Assembly (NCBI RefSeq): GCF_000316605.1
Contig: NC_019683.1
Coordinates: 604,036 to 668,035 of the forward strand
Length of the DNA: 64,000 bases
DNA from: [Leptolyngbya] sp. PCC 7376
Lineage (GTDB): Bacteria; Cyanobacteriota; Cyanobacteriia; Cyanobacteriales; MRBY01
Reading direction: 5' to 3'
Under the pieces are notes generated by a model. That model was not told the DNA's origin. It ran no database searches and saw nothing but the letters and a program-made list of their open reading frames with translations. Shown here piece after piece: positions 28,378 to 37,445 of this stretch (its first letter is position 1; each line of letters opens with the position of its first letter). The translations under genes were made by a program, and so were the position numbers.

Positions 28378-29580
28378 CTACTCTTCTGGTGCAGCCATAT
28401 CGTAATGAATACCCGCATTCTTCCAGAGGCTGATGGCATAACGGAGGCGATCGCAGGGCTGAATTAAACTCATCCGCACATAGCCTTCTCCCCCTTGGCC
28501 AAAGGCATTACCGGGAGTCACAACCACACCAGTTGTCCGGAGTACATAGAGTGCGAAATCAGTGGAATTCATGCTGGGTGGTACAGGAACCCATAGATAC
28601 ATCGTGGCGTTAGAAGGTTTGACCTTCCAGCCAATTTCGCTGAGAGCCTCAATCAGGCAATCCCGACGTTCTCGATAACGCTCTTGCACCCCTTGGATAT
28701 AGGTATCGGGGAGTCCTAGGGCTGCTTCTGCTGCTTTTTGGATGGCAGAGAAAATTCCGTAATCGAGGTTCGTTTTTAAAGTGCGTAAACCTTGAATAAT
28801 GTCCGAATTACCCACGACGAAACCCACCCGCCAACCTGCCATGTTGTATGTCTTTGAAAGGGTGTGGAACTCGACACCGATTTCATCGCCACCGGGAATC
28901 TCGAGCAAACTGGTGGGCTTAAACCCATCAAAGGATAACTCTGCATAACAAAGGTCATGGACGAGCATCACCTTATATTTATGTGCCCATGCCACAACCT
29001 TCTCGAAAAACTCGCGCGGTGCAGAAGCAGTGGTGGGATTACTGGGATAGTTGAAATAGAGAATCTTGGCGCGGTGGGCAACCTCTTCTGGAATAGAGTC
29101 GAGGTCAATTAACCAATCCTGCTCTGGCTTCAGGATAATTTCATAGACATCAGCTCCCGCAATCAGAGGACCACGGAAATGAGCGGGATAGGAAGGACTG
29201 GGTACCAAGACCGTATCGCCCGGATTCACATAAGCCAATGCAAGGTGAGCTAATCCTTCTTTTGAGCCCAGCAACGGTAAAGCTTCACTGTCTGGATTTA
29301 GTTCGACATCGTAGCGGCGTTTATACCAAGTGGTGATGGCATTCCGGAAACTGGCCGTTCCTTCGAATGGCGGATAGCCATGAAACCTGGCTGTCTCAAA
29401 GGCGGCGATCGCCGCATCAATCGCTTCTTTGGGTGCGAATCCATCAGGATTGCCCATGCCCAAATCAATTAAATCAATCCCTTGTTCCCTTGCTCTAGCT
29501 TTCAGCTCATCCAAACGGGCAAATACATAGGGAGGTAAAGCACTGAGACGGTCAGCTCTGGTAATCCAATCTACACTCAT
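28378..29580 (-). CDS. PLP-dependent aminotransferase (aspartate/alanine type, class I)
   Basis: A 400-residue fold-type I aminotransferase. IDLGMGNPDG and FHGYPPFEG lie near the N-terminus. The substrate and cofactor residues are in ILYFNYPSNPTTA, VHDLCYAELSFDG and the PLP lysine motif TLSKTYNMAGWRVGF; the carboxylate-binding Arg is in EGYVRMSLIQP. This subfamily is usually annotated aspartate aminotransferase, and is related to AlaC and LL-DAP aminotransferase. The exact substrate is not determinable here. Length normal. Confidence 0.85.
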   Translation of the reverse strand: MSVDWITRADRLSALPPYVFARLDELKARAREQGIDLIDLGMGNPDGFAPKEAIDAAIAAFETARFHGYPPFEGTASFRNAITTWYKRRYDVELNPDSEALPLLGSKEGLAHLALAYVNPGDTVLVPSPSYPAHFRGPLIAGADVYEIILKPEQDWLIDLDSIPEEVAHRAKILYFNYPSNPTTASAPREFFEKVVAWAHKYKVMLVHDLCYAELSFDGFKPTSLLEIPGGDEIGVEFHTLSKTYNMAGWRVGFVVGNSDIIQGLRTLKTNLDYGIFSAIQKAAEAALGLPDTYIQGVQERYRERRDCLIEALSEIGWKVKPSNATMYLWVPVPPSMNSTDFALYVLRTTGVVVTPGNAFGQGGEGYVRMSLIQPCDRLRYAISLWKNAGIHYDMAAPEE

Positions 29581-29710
29581 CGATGCCGGAAATATTTAGG
29601 TAAAGGTATAGCCTACCATCATCGCATCCATAGTCCTTACCCTTCTGCTTTATTAAAGAATTTCCGCCGAATCACTTACTATAAACCTGCCAACCCTATC
29701 CACCACTCCT

Positions 29711-31438
29711 TTGAACAGCGATCGCCCTAACTACCAAAAACTGCTGCCCTATTTGCGTCCCCAATGGAAAACCATTGCTCTCGCTCTCTTGTGTACGCTG
29801 GGATTCACGATATTTTGGCCGATTTTGGCGTACCTTGCCGGGAAAATCGCTGCTGATATTGGCGCAGGAAATGTACAGGGTATTATCAATCTCGCTGGTA
29901 AAGCCGCCGTTATTTTTCTGATTCGGGGTTTTGTGCAATATGGCCAAGACACCCTAATGGCAAAGGCCGCGCTGAAAATTGCCCTACGATTACGCGTCCG
30001 AGTTTATGCGCACCTCCATAAATTGAGTCTTAACTACTTTGAGACCGCGAAAACAGGGGATTTGTCCTATCGTCTCACCGAGGATATTGATCGCGTTGGG
30101 GAAGTGATTAATAAAATTTTCCACCAATTTGTCCCCAGTATTTTGCAACTCATTGTGGTGTTGGGCTATATGTTTTGGGTGAATTGGCAACTTACCTGTG
30201 CGGCGTTGGTGATTGGTCCTCTAATGGCGGTTTTAATTGGGGCATTCGGTGAAAAACTTCTTGAATTTTCCCGCAAAAGTCAGAGCCGTACCTCCAATTT
30301 GTCTGCACTCCTAACCGAAGTATTTAGCGGGATTCGGTTGGTGCAAGCCTTTGCCGCAGAAGATTATGAGCTACAGCGCTTTGAATTAGAAGCTGAGCAA
30401 AACCGTAAAGCAAAATATCGTGCCGAACGGATTAAAGCCTTGCAATTTGTAGTGGTGGGTTTCCTCGAAGCCATGAGCGTCATTTTTCTATTTTTCCTTG
30501 GTGGTTGGCAGATTTCCCAACAGAATTTAACCGCAGCGGATTTTGTGGCCTATGTGGCAGCAGTGGCATTGTTGATCGATCCAATTCAGATTACGACCAG
30601 CAATTTCAATGAATTCAAGGAAGGGGAAGCTTCTATCGACCGCATTTTTGAGCTGATGGCGATTCAGCCTAGTGTGGTCGAAATCCCTGATGCTCAGCTT
30701 CTGCCCGAAGTGACAGGCAAGGTTGAATATCGTGATGTGACCTTTGCCTACGAAGCCGATAAACCAGTATTACAGGGCATTGATTTAACAGTGAAACCGG
30801 GCGAAATGGTGGCGTTGGTAGGAGCTTCGGGAGCCGGTAAAACCACCCTCGTTAATCTTCTGCCTCGTTTTTATAATCCTGATGGTGGTGAAATTCTAAT
30901 TGATGGCGTTGATACGAAATCCGTCACGTTAAAAAGCTTGCGCCAACAGATTGGTATTGTGCCGCAGGAAACGGTTTTATTCTCTGGCACGATCGCCCAA
31001 AATATTGCCTTTGGTCAGACTGATATCAATGTCGAACAAGTCGAAGCCGCTGCCAAAATTGCTAATGCTCATCAATTCATTTCAGATTTTCCGCAAGGCT
31101 ATCAAACCTATGTGGGAGAACGGGGTGTTAATCTCTCCGGCGGTCAACGACAACGGGTGGCGATCGCCCGTGCGGTTTTACTCAATCCCAAAATCCTGAT
31201 CCTTGATGAAGCGACTTCTGCTCTTGATGCCGAATCTGAAGCATTAGTGCAAGAAGCCTTAGAACGCATTATGAAAGACCGGACTGTTTTTGTCATTGCT
31301 CACCGTCTCGCAACAGTCCGACGCAGCGATCGCATCCTTGTTTTAGAAAAAGGAAAAATCGTTGAGTCCGGAAATCATGACGAACTTCTCACGGAAGATG
31401 GACGTTATGCCCAATTCCATGCGCAACAGTTTTCCTGA
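29711..31438 (+). CDS. ABC exporter, MsbA-like half transporter
   Basis: A 575-residue fusion of a six-helix type I exporter domain (about 1-315) with an ATPase domain. Walker A is GASGAGKTT, the Q loop is IGIVPQETVLFSGT, the signature is LSGGQRQR, Walker B is ILILDEATSALD, and the H loop is FVIAHRLATV. It should act as a homodimer, exporting lipids, peptides or other hydrophobic molecules; the substrate is unknown. The start is TTG (29711); no ATG lies upstream in frame. A decayed fragment similar to its C-terminal 55 codons occurs at 36995-37165. Confidence 0.88.
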   Translation: MNSDRPNYQKLLPYLRPQWKTIALALLCTLGFTIFWPILAYLAGKIAADIGAGNVQGIINLAGKAAVIFLIRGFVQYGQDTLMAKAALKIALRLRVRVYAHLHKLSLNYFETAKTGDLSYRLTEDIDRVGEVINKIFHQFVPSILQLIVVLGYMFWVNWQLTCAALVIGPLMAVLIGAFGEKLLEFSRKSQSRTSNLSALLTEVFSGIRLVQAFAAEDYELQRFELEAEQNRKAKYRAERIKALQFVVVGFLEAMSVIFLFFLGGWQISQQNLTAADFVAYVAAVALLIDPIQITTSNFNEFKEGEASIDRIFELMAIQPSVVEIPDAQLLPEVTGKVEYRDVTFAYEADKPVLQGIDLTVKPGEMVALVGASGAGKTTLVNLLPRFYNPDGGEILIDGVDTKSVTLKSLRQQIGIVPQETVLFSGTIAQNIAFGQTDINVEQVEAAAKIANAHQFISDFPQGYQTYVGERGVNLSGGQRQRVAIARAVLLNPKILILDEATSALDAESEALVQEALERIMKDRTVFVIAHRLATVRRSDRILVLEKGKIVESGNHDELLTEDGRYAQFHAQQFS

Positions 31439-31985
31439 TCAAAAGTTTAGATATCCAACTTTACGCCCTTGCAAAAAAAAGCTCGAAAGACTACAACAGA
31501 TCACTAATCTCATAAAGGTGAACTTAACCATTGGCAATACTATTCAATGAGCTGCTGACTCATTACTAATCCTTGATTTTGTGAGCAATGATGAAGAAGT
31601 CTTTATCTTAACAAAGTATTATGTGCTCTCAAGCGAGAGTCAGAGCACAGCGCAGAAATCAAACAAGATCGCTGCAGTCTATTTTCGTAATAATTTTTCT
31701 CTTCCTTCTGCGAAAAAATTTGTCTGCCATCATGAAATCTGACAATACATCAATAGATTACTTCGACATCCTCTCATCTGAGCTATATTTCCTAAACTAC
31801 CTGCCACAAGATCTCTTACTAGATGATTTTTCATAGCTTCTGTAGCAAGATTGTTGTGTAGACTGAACAGCCTAGAATGTTGCACAAGATAGTCTCTCCA
31901 TCTGCTTTGCATTTGTTCTAGGGGACAATTTTAAAGCTTGCCTCGCGACAGACGCAGTGTATCAAAGACGCCAAATACCAAAGTT
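31439..31985. other. 547-base gap before the dynamin-like gene
   Basis: AT-rich. A 71-codon open frame at 31621-31836 has no recognisable domain or ribosome site, and I do not support it. It presumably holds the promoter of the GTPase gene. Confidence 0.4.
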
Positions 31986-34514
31986 ATGACCCCACCTAGC
32001 CCTGCGGAGAATCTAAATCAAATACATGAGCTTCTAAAGCAGTTAGGACGGCAGATTATTGACATTTATCGCTCCGCTCCAGATATTTTCGATGATCAAA
32101 ATATTGGGACAGAATTAGAGCAATTTCTGAATGCATACCGGGACGCCAATAACCGTCTCGAATACCCTCGCCTAAGAATTGCGACTATTGGCACGACTTC
32201 CTCTGGAAAATCAACCATCGTCAATTCTTTAATTGGCCGGAGAATTGCTCCGATTGAAGCAGGAGAAATGAGCGTTGGTCTACTCAGTATCAACCACGAT
32301 GAGCAACGCCGTTTGGTTATTAATCAAACTCCAGAGGCAGCTTGGGAAACTGGTGAATGGACCGATTTAGATGATCAGGATATCTATCTCAAAATTCGCA
32401 GTACCATGCAGAATTATCGTCAACTTAAGCGAAACACTGAATGCGTTGCACCCCAAGTCAAAGCTTATTTCCCATTATTACCGGCCAGAGATATTGCATT
32501 ATCCGGTCTACCCGACGAAATTAGTATCGAATTCCTTGATCTGCCAGGACTGAAATCTGTCAGCGATCGCCGCAACCTGTCTGTCATCCAGTCGCAAGTC
32601 GGTAAAGCTTTTAGTTTGGTGGCCCTTGACTATCTCCAAGTTAACGAAGAAAAGCGCCAGCGCCTTCTCAGCGAACTGCAAACAGTCGTGAGGTACTACC
32701 ATGGCCACGTCGAATCTATGATCTTCATTTTGAACCGTATTGATAATCGTGGTACTGATGACCTGCCTTTAGAAGAGAGAATCGTTCAACTTAAAAAAGA
32801 AATCAAAGAAGTTCTAGACCTTGCAGAAGAGCCAGACTTAATCCCTTTCAATGCCCGCCTGCTCTACTACTCTCAATGTGCATGGGGAACAACCCCTTTA
32901 GACTCTGCTTCAGAAGTCCCTCAAGCCTTAAGAATTCAATTTTTAGAAGCCTTATTTAACGACTGTGCAAAAGTGATCCGTGAGAATCTGAGCGAAAACC
33001 GAGAGTTAAGACAATGGTTCCGAGATCTAGAAGATAATGTTGCCGACCAAAATGAAATTACAGATGAGGATCTGCGCAAATTACTGCAATACGCAATGCA
33101 ATGGAGTGGTGGAAAAAAATTATGGGACTGTATTCAAACTAGACTTAAAGACTCCTTTTCTGAATTAGTTATTATTCCAATTCTTGTTGAAACATTGAAT
33201 AGTTTTGATGCCCTCAATGAATCCCTGGAGATTTTATTACAAGCCCGTCGAATTGGCACCACGGAAGAGGTGAACCAAGAAAAAGAGAAAGTCGTCAAGA
33301 TTCGCAATGATTTACAAGCTTGTCTCTCAAAAATTCGGGAAGACTTTCACGATACCGTCAATGTCTATATGGCCGCATTGAAAAATGATAATCCTAAGCT
33401 CAGACTGAAGATTAAACAAGAGACTGAAGCCAATGGTATTCAAGGGTTTTCCGCTGTTTTTGACTCTGTTCGAAATGTTGAAACAGATCTAATTACGTCA
33501 CTCATTATTCCAATACGCCAATCTTTCCATCAGAAAGAGTCGATGTTGCAAGTAAAAGAAAAGCTGGAGCCTGTCATTGGTATTCAATTGGCTCAAGAAA
33601 TCGCTCAAAATTATGAACGAGTTCAGAAAGTTCTAGGCAAATTTAGTAAGCACAAAAATGGTCGATTCATTAAGCGTCGTGTACCGACTAATGATGATGA
33701 AGCATTAGCTGAACTGAAGCAAGATGAACGTGTCGTTAAATTGTTTTATCGCTCAATCAGAAAAGCGATATCCCGCCGTGCAGAATTTTGTTTACAAGCT
33801 CAAGCAAAACAATTTAAAGAAGTATTGGAATCTCTCGTTGAAAATCAGCTTAAACAGCTTGAGATTTGTTTGACTGTTAGCAAAGAATACTGTTCGATTA
33901 CTTTAAGCAAAGCCGCCATTAGTAGCCTCTACAAAAAACTTTTGCAAAATCCTCCAGCTCTACCTGAAAACTTTTTTGAAATTCAAGACTTAAGTCGTAA
34001 AGAAAGTAAGACAGAGATTGAAATAGTTGGCTCAGAAACTTTTTTTGAAGAATCTAGTGAAATTCGTAGGGAGCTTTACACTGAATATTATCGACAAGGA
34101 TCTTGCTTTAAAAGTACTCGTCGTCGTTTGAAAGCTCGTCCCGTGATTGAAAAAGTCAAAAAGCCTGTTGTTAAGAAAAAGTATTCAGAGATTGATTATA
34201 TGGAGTTATTTTTGCCATCACCACAAACAATGGCAAAGCAGTGGTCAGAAGGGATTAATAGTACTAAAGGAAGTTTGTGGGATGTTTTGTCAAAGTGGAT
34301 TATGGATCGATTAGATTATGTTAATGAGACCTTCGAACAGTCGGCAATTAATATTACTGATTTAGCTGAAAGAACATTAAATAAACAGCTTGAGATCATT
34401 GAGACTAATTTTCAGGAAAACACTCAGAAATTGCATGAGTTTGAAATCAAGAAGGAAAATATAATTGCTACTCGTATTGAATTGGAGCGTCTTGCAAAGC
34501 GTAAAGATCAATGA
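31986..34514 (+). CDS. Dynamin-like large GTPase
   Basis: About 842 residues from the ATG at 31986 (a TTG at 31938 would add 16 residues). The GTPase domain has G1 GTTSSGKST at 69-77, a likely G2 Ser/Thr near 97, G3 DLPGL at 185-189 and G4 NRID at 250-253. Long helical regions rich in Glu, Lys and Gln follow, with heptad-like character near 410-640 and 770-842. A basic hinge (STRRRLKARPVIEKVKKP) lies near 705-722. No TM helix is evident. Bacterial dynamins bind and remodel membranes; some act in envelope repair or phage defence. The TPR gene starts 170 bases downstream on the same strand. Role unassigned. Confidence 0.8.
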   Translation: MTPPSPAENLNQIHELLKQLGRQIIDIYRSAPDIFDDQNIGTELEQFLNAYRDANNRLEYPRLRIATIGTTSSGKSTIVNSLIGRRIAPIEAGEMSVGLLSINHDEQRRLVINQTPEAAWETGEWTDLDDQDIYLKIRSTMQNYRQLKRNTECVAPQVKAYFPLLPARDIALSGLPDEISIEFLDLPGLKSVSDRRNLSVIQSQVGKAFSLVALDYLQVNEEKRQRLLSELQTVVRYYHGHVESMIFILNRIDNRGTDDLPLEERIVQLKKEIKEVLDLAEEPDLIPFNARLLYYSQCAWGTTPLDSASEVPQALRIQFLEALFNDCAKVIRENLSENRELRQWFRDLEDNVADQNEITDEDLRKLLQYAMQWSGGKKLWDCIQTRLKDSFSELVIIPILVETLNSFDALNESLEILLQARRIGTTEEVNQEKEKVVKIRNDLQACLSKIREDFHDTVNVYMAALKNDNPKLRLKIKQETEANGIQGFSAVFDSVRNVETDLITSLIIPIRQSFHQKESMLQVKEKLEPVIGIQLAQEIAQNYERVQKVLGKFSKHKNGRFIKRRVPTNDDEALAELKQDERVVKLFYRSIRKAISRRAEFCLQAQAKQFKEVLESLVENQLKQLEICLTVSKEYCSITLSKAAISSLYKKLLQNPPALPENFFEIQDLSRKESKTEIEIVGSETFFEESSEIRRELYTEYYRQGSCFKSTRRRLKARPVIEKVKKPVVKKKYSEIDYMELFLPSPQTMAKQWSEGINSTKGSLWDVLSKWIMDRLDYVNETFEQSAINITDLAERTLNKQLEIIETNFQENTQKLHEFEIKKENIIATRIELERLAKRKDQ

Positions 34515-34684
34515 AAATAAGTTTGATGCTATGGATTTCAATCAGAATTTGTAGTCGATAATCATTTGGGTTTCGATGATTGTAGGATTGGCTACTTTTT
34601 TCATTGTGACAAGTAATATTTGTTCGCTTCTGGTTATTGAGATGTGTGATATAAAATACATGGGCATCTACTACTACTGGGATA

Positions 34685-36166
34685 ATGAAATTAAATAATC
34701 GGGACAGTGATGGCTTTTCTCTGGCATTTGGTCAGTTTAAAGATGTTTCACGCAGTCAAAGTAACACTGCGGGGAAAAGTCAGGATGATTATGCTTTTTG
34801 GAATAGTCAGGGATTAGAGCAAGGAATTCAAGAGAAATATCGCGAAGCTTTAATTAGTTTTGATGAGGCGATCGCCATTGATGCGGAACATAGTGAGACT
34901 TGGTATAACCGCGGTATTGTGCTGTTTCAGTTACAGCGCTATGGAGAAGCTTTAGACAGTTATAACCATGCAGTTGAGCTTAGAGCTGACTCTGTACCAG
35001 CTTGGAATAATCGTGGCAATACACTCAAGGTATTAGGGAAATATGAAGAGGCCATTGATTCCTATGATCAAGCTTTGAAATTAGAGCCAGATGATTATTT
35101 GTCATGGGACAATAAAGGCGACTTATTGAAAGAGTTGAAGCAATACCACGAAGCAATTCAATCTTATAGCAAAGCATTAGTAATTAAGCCGAATTCAGCA
35201 GAGATTTGGTATAAGCGTGGTCTGGTTTTTGAGCTTTTATCTCAAGATAATGATGCTTTGATGAATTATTCTAAAGCATTAGAAATCAATCAAAACTCAC
35301 CTCATATTCTTTGTGCAAGGGGATCGATTTTGGTTCGGTTAGAACGTTTTCAAGAAGCATTGATGTGTTTCAATCGGGCGATCGAACTTAAAGCTGATTG
35401 TGTAGAAGCCTGGTCACATAAAGGCTTTTTGTTGGAGCAACTCAAGAAAATAGAAGATGCTATTTTCAGTTATGGTCAAGCCTTGGCTGTTAATCCGAAT
35501 CAAGAAATTCTTTGGTATCACCGAGGAAATTTATTTCTCCGCCAAAAACAATATCAACGTGGTCTTCATTCCTATGATGAAGTCTTGAGGCTGAACCGTG
35601 AGCATTATCAATCACTGAATAATAAAGGCGTTAGCTTATACAAGCTAGGCGATGTTCATGGCGCCTTTAAATGTTTTCAGAAGGTCTTAGAAATTAATCC
35701 TTATGCTTTTTCTGCTTGGAATAATCAGGGTCAAATTTGTAAAGCTATTGGTGATTATCAGGAAGCAATCATCTGTTATGACAAGGCTTTGAAAGTTGAA
35801 CCTAAACAATCTAAAATCTGGTCAAAGCGAGGTCTATGTTTGGCAAAATTAGGACACTATGAGGAAGCTATTAATAGTTTTCAACAAGCTATTCAGTTGG
35901 ATAAGTCTTACGCTGAAGCCTTGTATGCTCAAGCTGCTGTGTTCGCTGTGCAGCAAAACCTACAATTGGCCCTGGAATATTTAGGTAAAGCAATCTCTGC
36001 TAATCCGAAATACATACAGGTTGCTCAATTAGATCGCAACTTCGAATGTTTGCGAGAGCACTATCATTTTGAGGCCTTGATCAACACCACACCTCTCTTG
36101 AATCAAAGGCAAATTCTATTGCAAGAATTTCAGCAGTTTCACCTTCCTCTTACATCCAATGCGTGA
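34685..36166 (+). CDS. Large TPR protein
   Basis: A 493-residue protein built of about twelve tetratricopeptide repeats of 34 residues. Examples are WYNRGIVLFQLQRYGEALDSYNHAVEL, WNNRGNTLKVLGKYEEAIDSYDQAL and WSKRGLCLAKLGHYEEAINSFQQAI. The Trp at position 4 and Tyr/Phe at position 11 recur regularly. The first 45 residues are unique and the last 40 lack the repeat. Such solenoids bind partner proteins. Position after the dynamin-like GTPase, same strand, suggests a partner or adaptor, but this is inferred. The repeated codons make a periodic DNA pattern that is coding, not a DNA repeat array. Confidence 0.88.
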   Translation: MKLNNRDSDGFSLAFGQFKDVSRSQSNTAGKSQDDYAFWNSQGLEQGIQEKYREALISFDEAIAIDAEHSETWYNRGIVLFQLQRYGEALDSYNHAVELRADSVPAWNNRGNTLKVLGKYEEAIDSYDQALKLEPDDYLSWDNKGDLLKELKQYHEAIQSYSKALVIKPNSAEIWYKRGLVFELLSQDNDALMNYSKALEINQNSPHILCARGSILVRLERFQEALMCFNRAIELKADCVEAWSHKGFLLEQLKKIEDAIFSYGQALAVNPNQEILWYHRGNLFLRQKQYQRGLHSYDEVLRLNREHYQSLNNKGVSLYKLGDVHGAFKCFQKVLEINPYAFSAWNNQGQICKAIGDYQEAIICYDKALKVEPKQSKIWSKRGLCLAKLGHYEEAINSFQQAIQLDKSYAEALYAQAAVFAVQQNLQLALEYLGKAISANPKYIQVAQLDRNFECLREHYHFEALINTTPLLNQRQILLQEFQQFHLPLTSNA

Positions 36167-36516
36167 TGCTTAGGTATGATTCGGTTTTGAAAGGCATATT
36201 GTAAGGAGTTTAGTCTAGGAGATAGTCTTTATTGAAGAGATAGTTGCTTTGTTGTCTTAAGCTTAGACGGCAGAGTTCCTTTAGGTAAAGATAGTGTTAT
36301 GTTCGTCAGTATAGATTTTGTAAGCTATCCTGATATATGTATCTAGGTTACGGAATCAGGGGCATCGGTTTCATTTTGTTTTTAAAGGCAAGCCTGCATC
36401 TATGTAGTCTTCGAGAGATTAGTTCTTAATCGCGAAGAATACATTGCATTGTCAAGTTTGGCTGAAGATACAGCTTGAAACAAGTACGTGTAAACTCTTT
36501 ATGCTGCCTACACTCG
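36167..36516. other. 350-base gap after the TPR gene
   Basis: No gene with recognisable domains. AT-rich with no strong hairpin. A TTG-initiated extension of the next gene could begin at 36475. Confidence 0.35.
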
Positions 36517-36954
36517 ATGCTGTCAAATCTAACTTCATTCCAGTTTAACTTGCCTTTCTCTACAAATTCTTCACCGAAAACGCAGGTTTTTGTCCTTATT
36601 CCAGCTATTTACGAGAAATTAGTTGCTGAGTTAAAGGATAAACAAGAGTTTGATAATGCCAAGATGACGGCAGATTTTTTTCATGCAGCTCAATATATTT
36701 ATCAAGCTGAACCACGGATTGCAGCAGAAAAACGTCATCAGTTTGAAGCTCATGAGAGCTATGAGTTCGCTGTAGATGATCTTTTTCTTGTAGAAATAAC
36801 GCTCTTTGAAGAGGATACTCGTTTTGCTCCGAATGTGAATGGGCTTGATCGTTACGATGCCTTTGTAAATTTGATCCGTAGTGCCGTTAAAGTCGAAGTT
36901 TCAGAACGTTTGCGCATGGATACTTATGATTGTCTAGATTGGTATACTCGCTAA
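36517..36954 (+). CDS. Hypothetical protein of about 145 residues
   Basis: From the ATG at 36517 (MLSNLTSFQFNLPF). No signal peptide or TM. The centre is helical and acidic (LVAELKDKQEFDNAKMTADFFHAAQYIYQ), followed by beta-like segments (FAVDDLFLVEITLFEEDTRFAP) and VNLIRSAVKVEVSERLRM. I do not recognise the family. It sits next to the broken mtnX end. Moderate chance of being a real gene because composition and codon use look coding through its whole length. Confidence 0.55.
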   Translation: MLSNLTSFQFNLPFSTNSSPKTQVFVLIPAIYEKLVAELKDKQEFDNAKMTADFFHAAQYIYQAEPRIAAEKRHQFEAHESYEFAVDDLFLVEITLFEEDTRFAPNVNGLDRYDAFVNLIRSAVKVEVSERLRMDTYDCLDWYTR

Positions 36955-36994
36955 ATTCTAAATCGTCTATCTTAGATGGCACACAGGTGTTGAA

Positions 36995-37165
36995 GTATTT
37001 TTTTTGGCGATCACCCATGCGGTTTTACTCAATCCAAAAATTCTGATTCTCGACGAAGCAACCTCTGTCCTTGATAGCGAATCCTTGGCACAATTAAGTT
37101 CTTTAGCGGATCGCGTTTTGTCATCGTCCACCACCTTGCAACAGTTGGCGTGATGATCGCATACT
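36995..37165 (+). pseudogene. Fragment of an ABC exporter ATPase gene
   Basis: The stretch encodes AVLLNPKILILDEATSVLD, i.e. the Walker B region of a type I ABC exporter, then a damaged linker and FVIVHHLATV in place of the H-loop motif FVIAHRLATV. It has no Walker A, no start and no membrane domain. The DNA resembles 31160-31330 of the intact MsbA-like gene. A decayed partial duplicate or relic of a second exporter. Confidence 0.75.
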
Positions 37166-37202
37166 TCTATTCTGTAACGCCTTTTTAACGATTATTATCT
37201 CA

Positions 37203-37445
37203 TCATTTGAAGGGGGAACGGAGTTAGTCGAAAAGACTCAGGTGATGAAAAAGTATCAGTATGAAAAGGCGATCGCCATTGGCGATGGATTGACCGATAT
37301 CAATATGGCATTAAAAGCTGACTTAATTTTTGCAAGGAAGCATTTACGCAATTATCTCGACCAAGAAGGGAAAACAAACTATGTTGCCTGGGAAGCCTTT
37401 GATGATATTTGCCAATACCTTGAACAAAGTAATTTTCTAGCCTAA
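37203..37445 (+). pseudogene. 3' fragment of mtnX-like HAD phosphatase gene
   Basis: In frame from about 37203 the reading is SFEGGTELVEKTQVMKKY, then IAIGDGLTDINMAL (HAD motif with conserved GD..TD acidic residues), LIFARKHLRNYL and a normal C-terminus. This is the last 80 or so residues of the HAD-IB MtnX-like family whose N-terminal half is at 6954-7280. About 60-80 middle residues are absent from both pieces. A GTG/ATG pair at 37242 could start a short peptide, but it could not be an active phosphatase. The stop codon shares its last base with the inserted IS982 copy. Confidence 0.85.

Noticed and set aside
31621-31836. 71-codon ORF before the dynamin-like gene
   Set aside because: Composition and sequence look non-coding; no ribosome site or domain.
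34685-36166. Tandem DNA repeats or CRISPR-like periodicity
   Set aside because: The roughly 102-base period comes from coding TPR motifs; units are diverged and there are no constant repeats with spacers. No CRISPR array was seen anywhere in the window.
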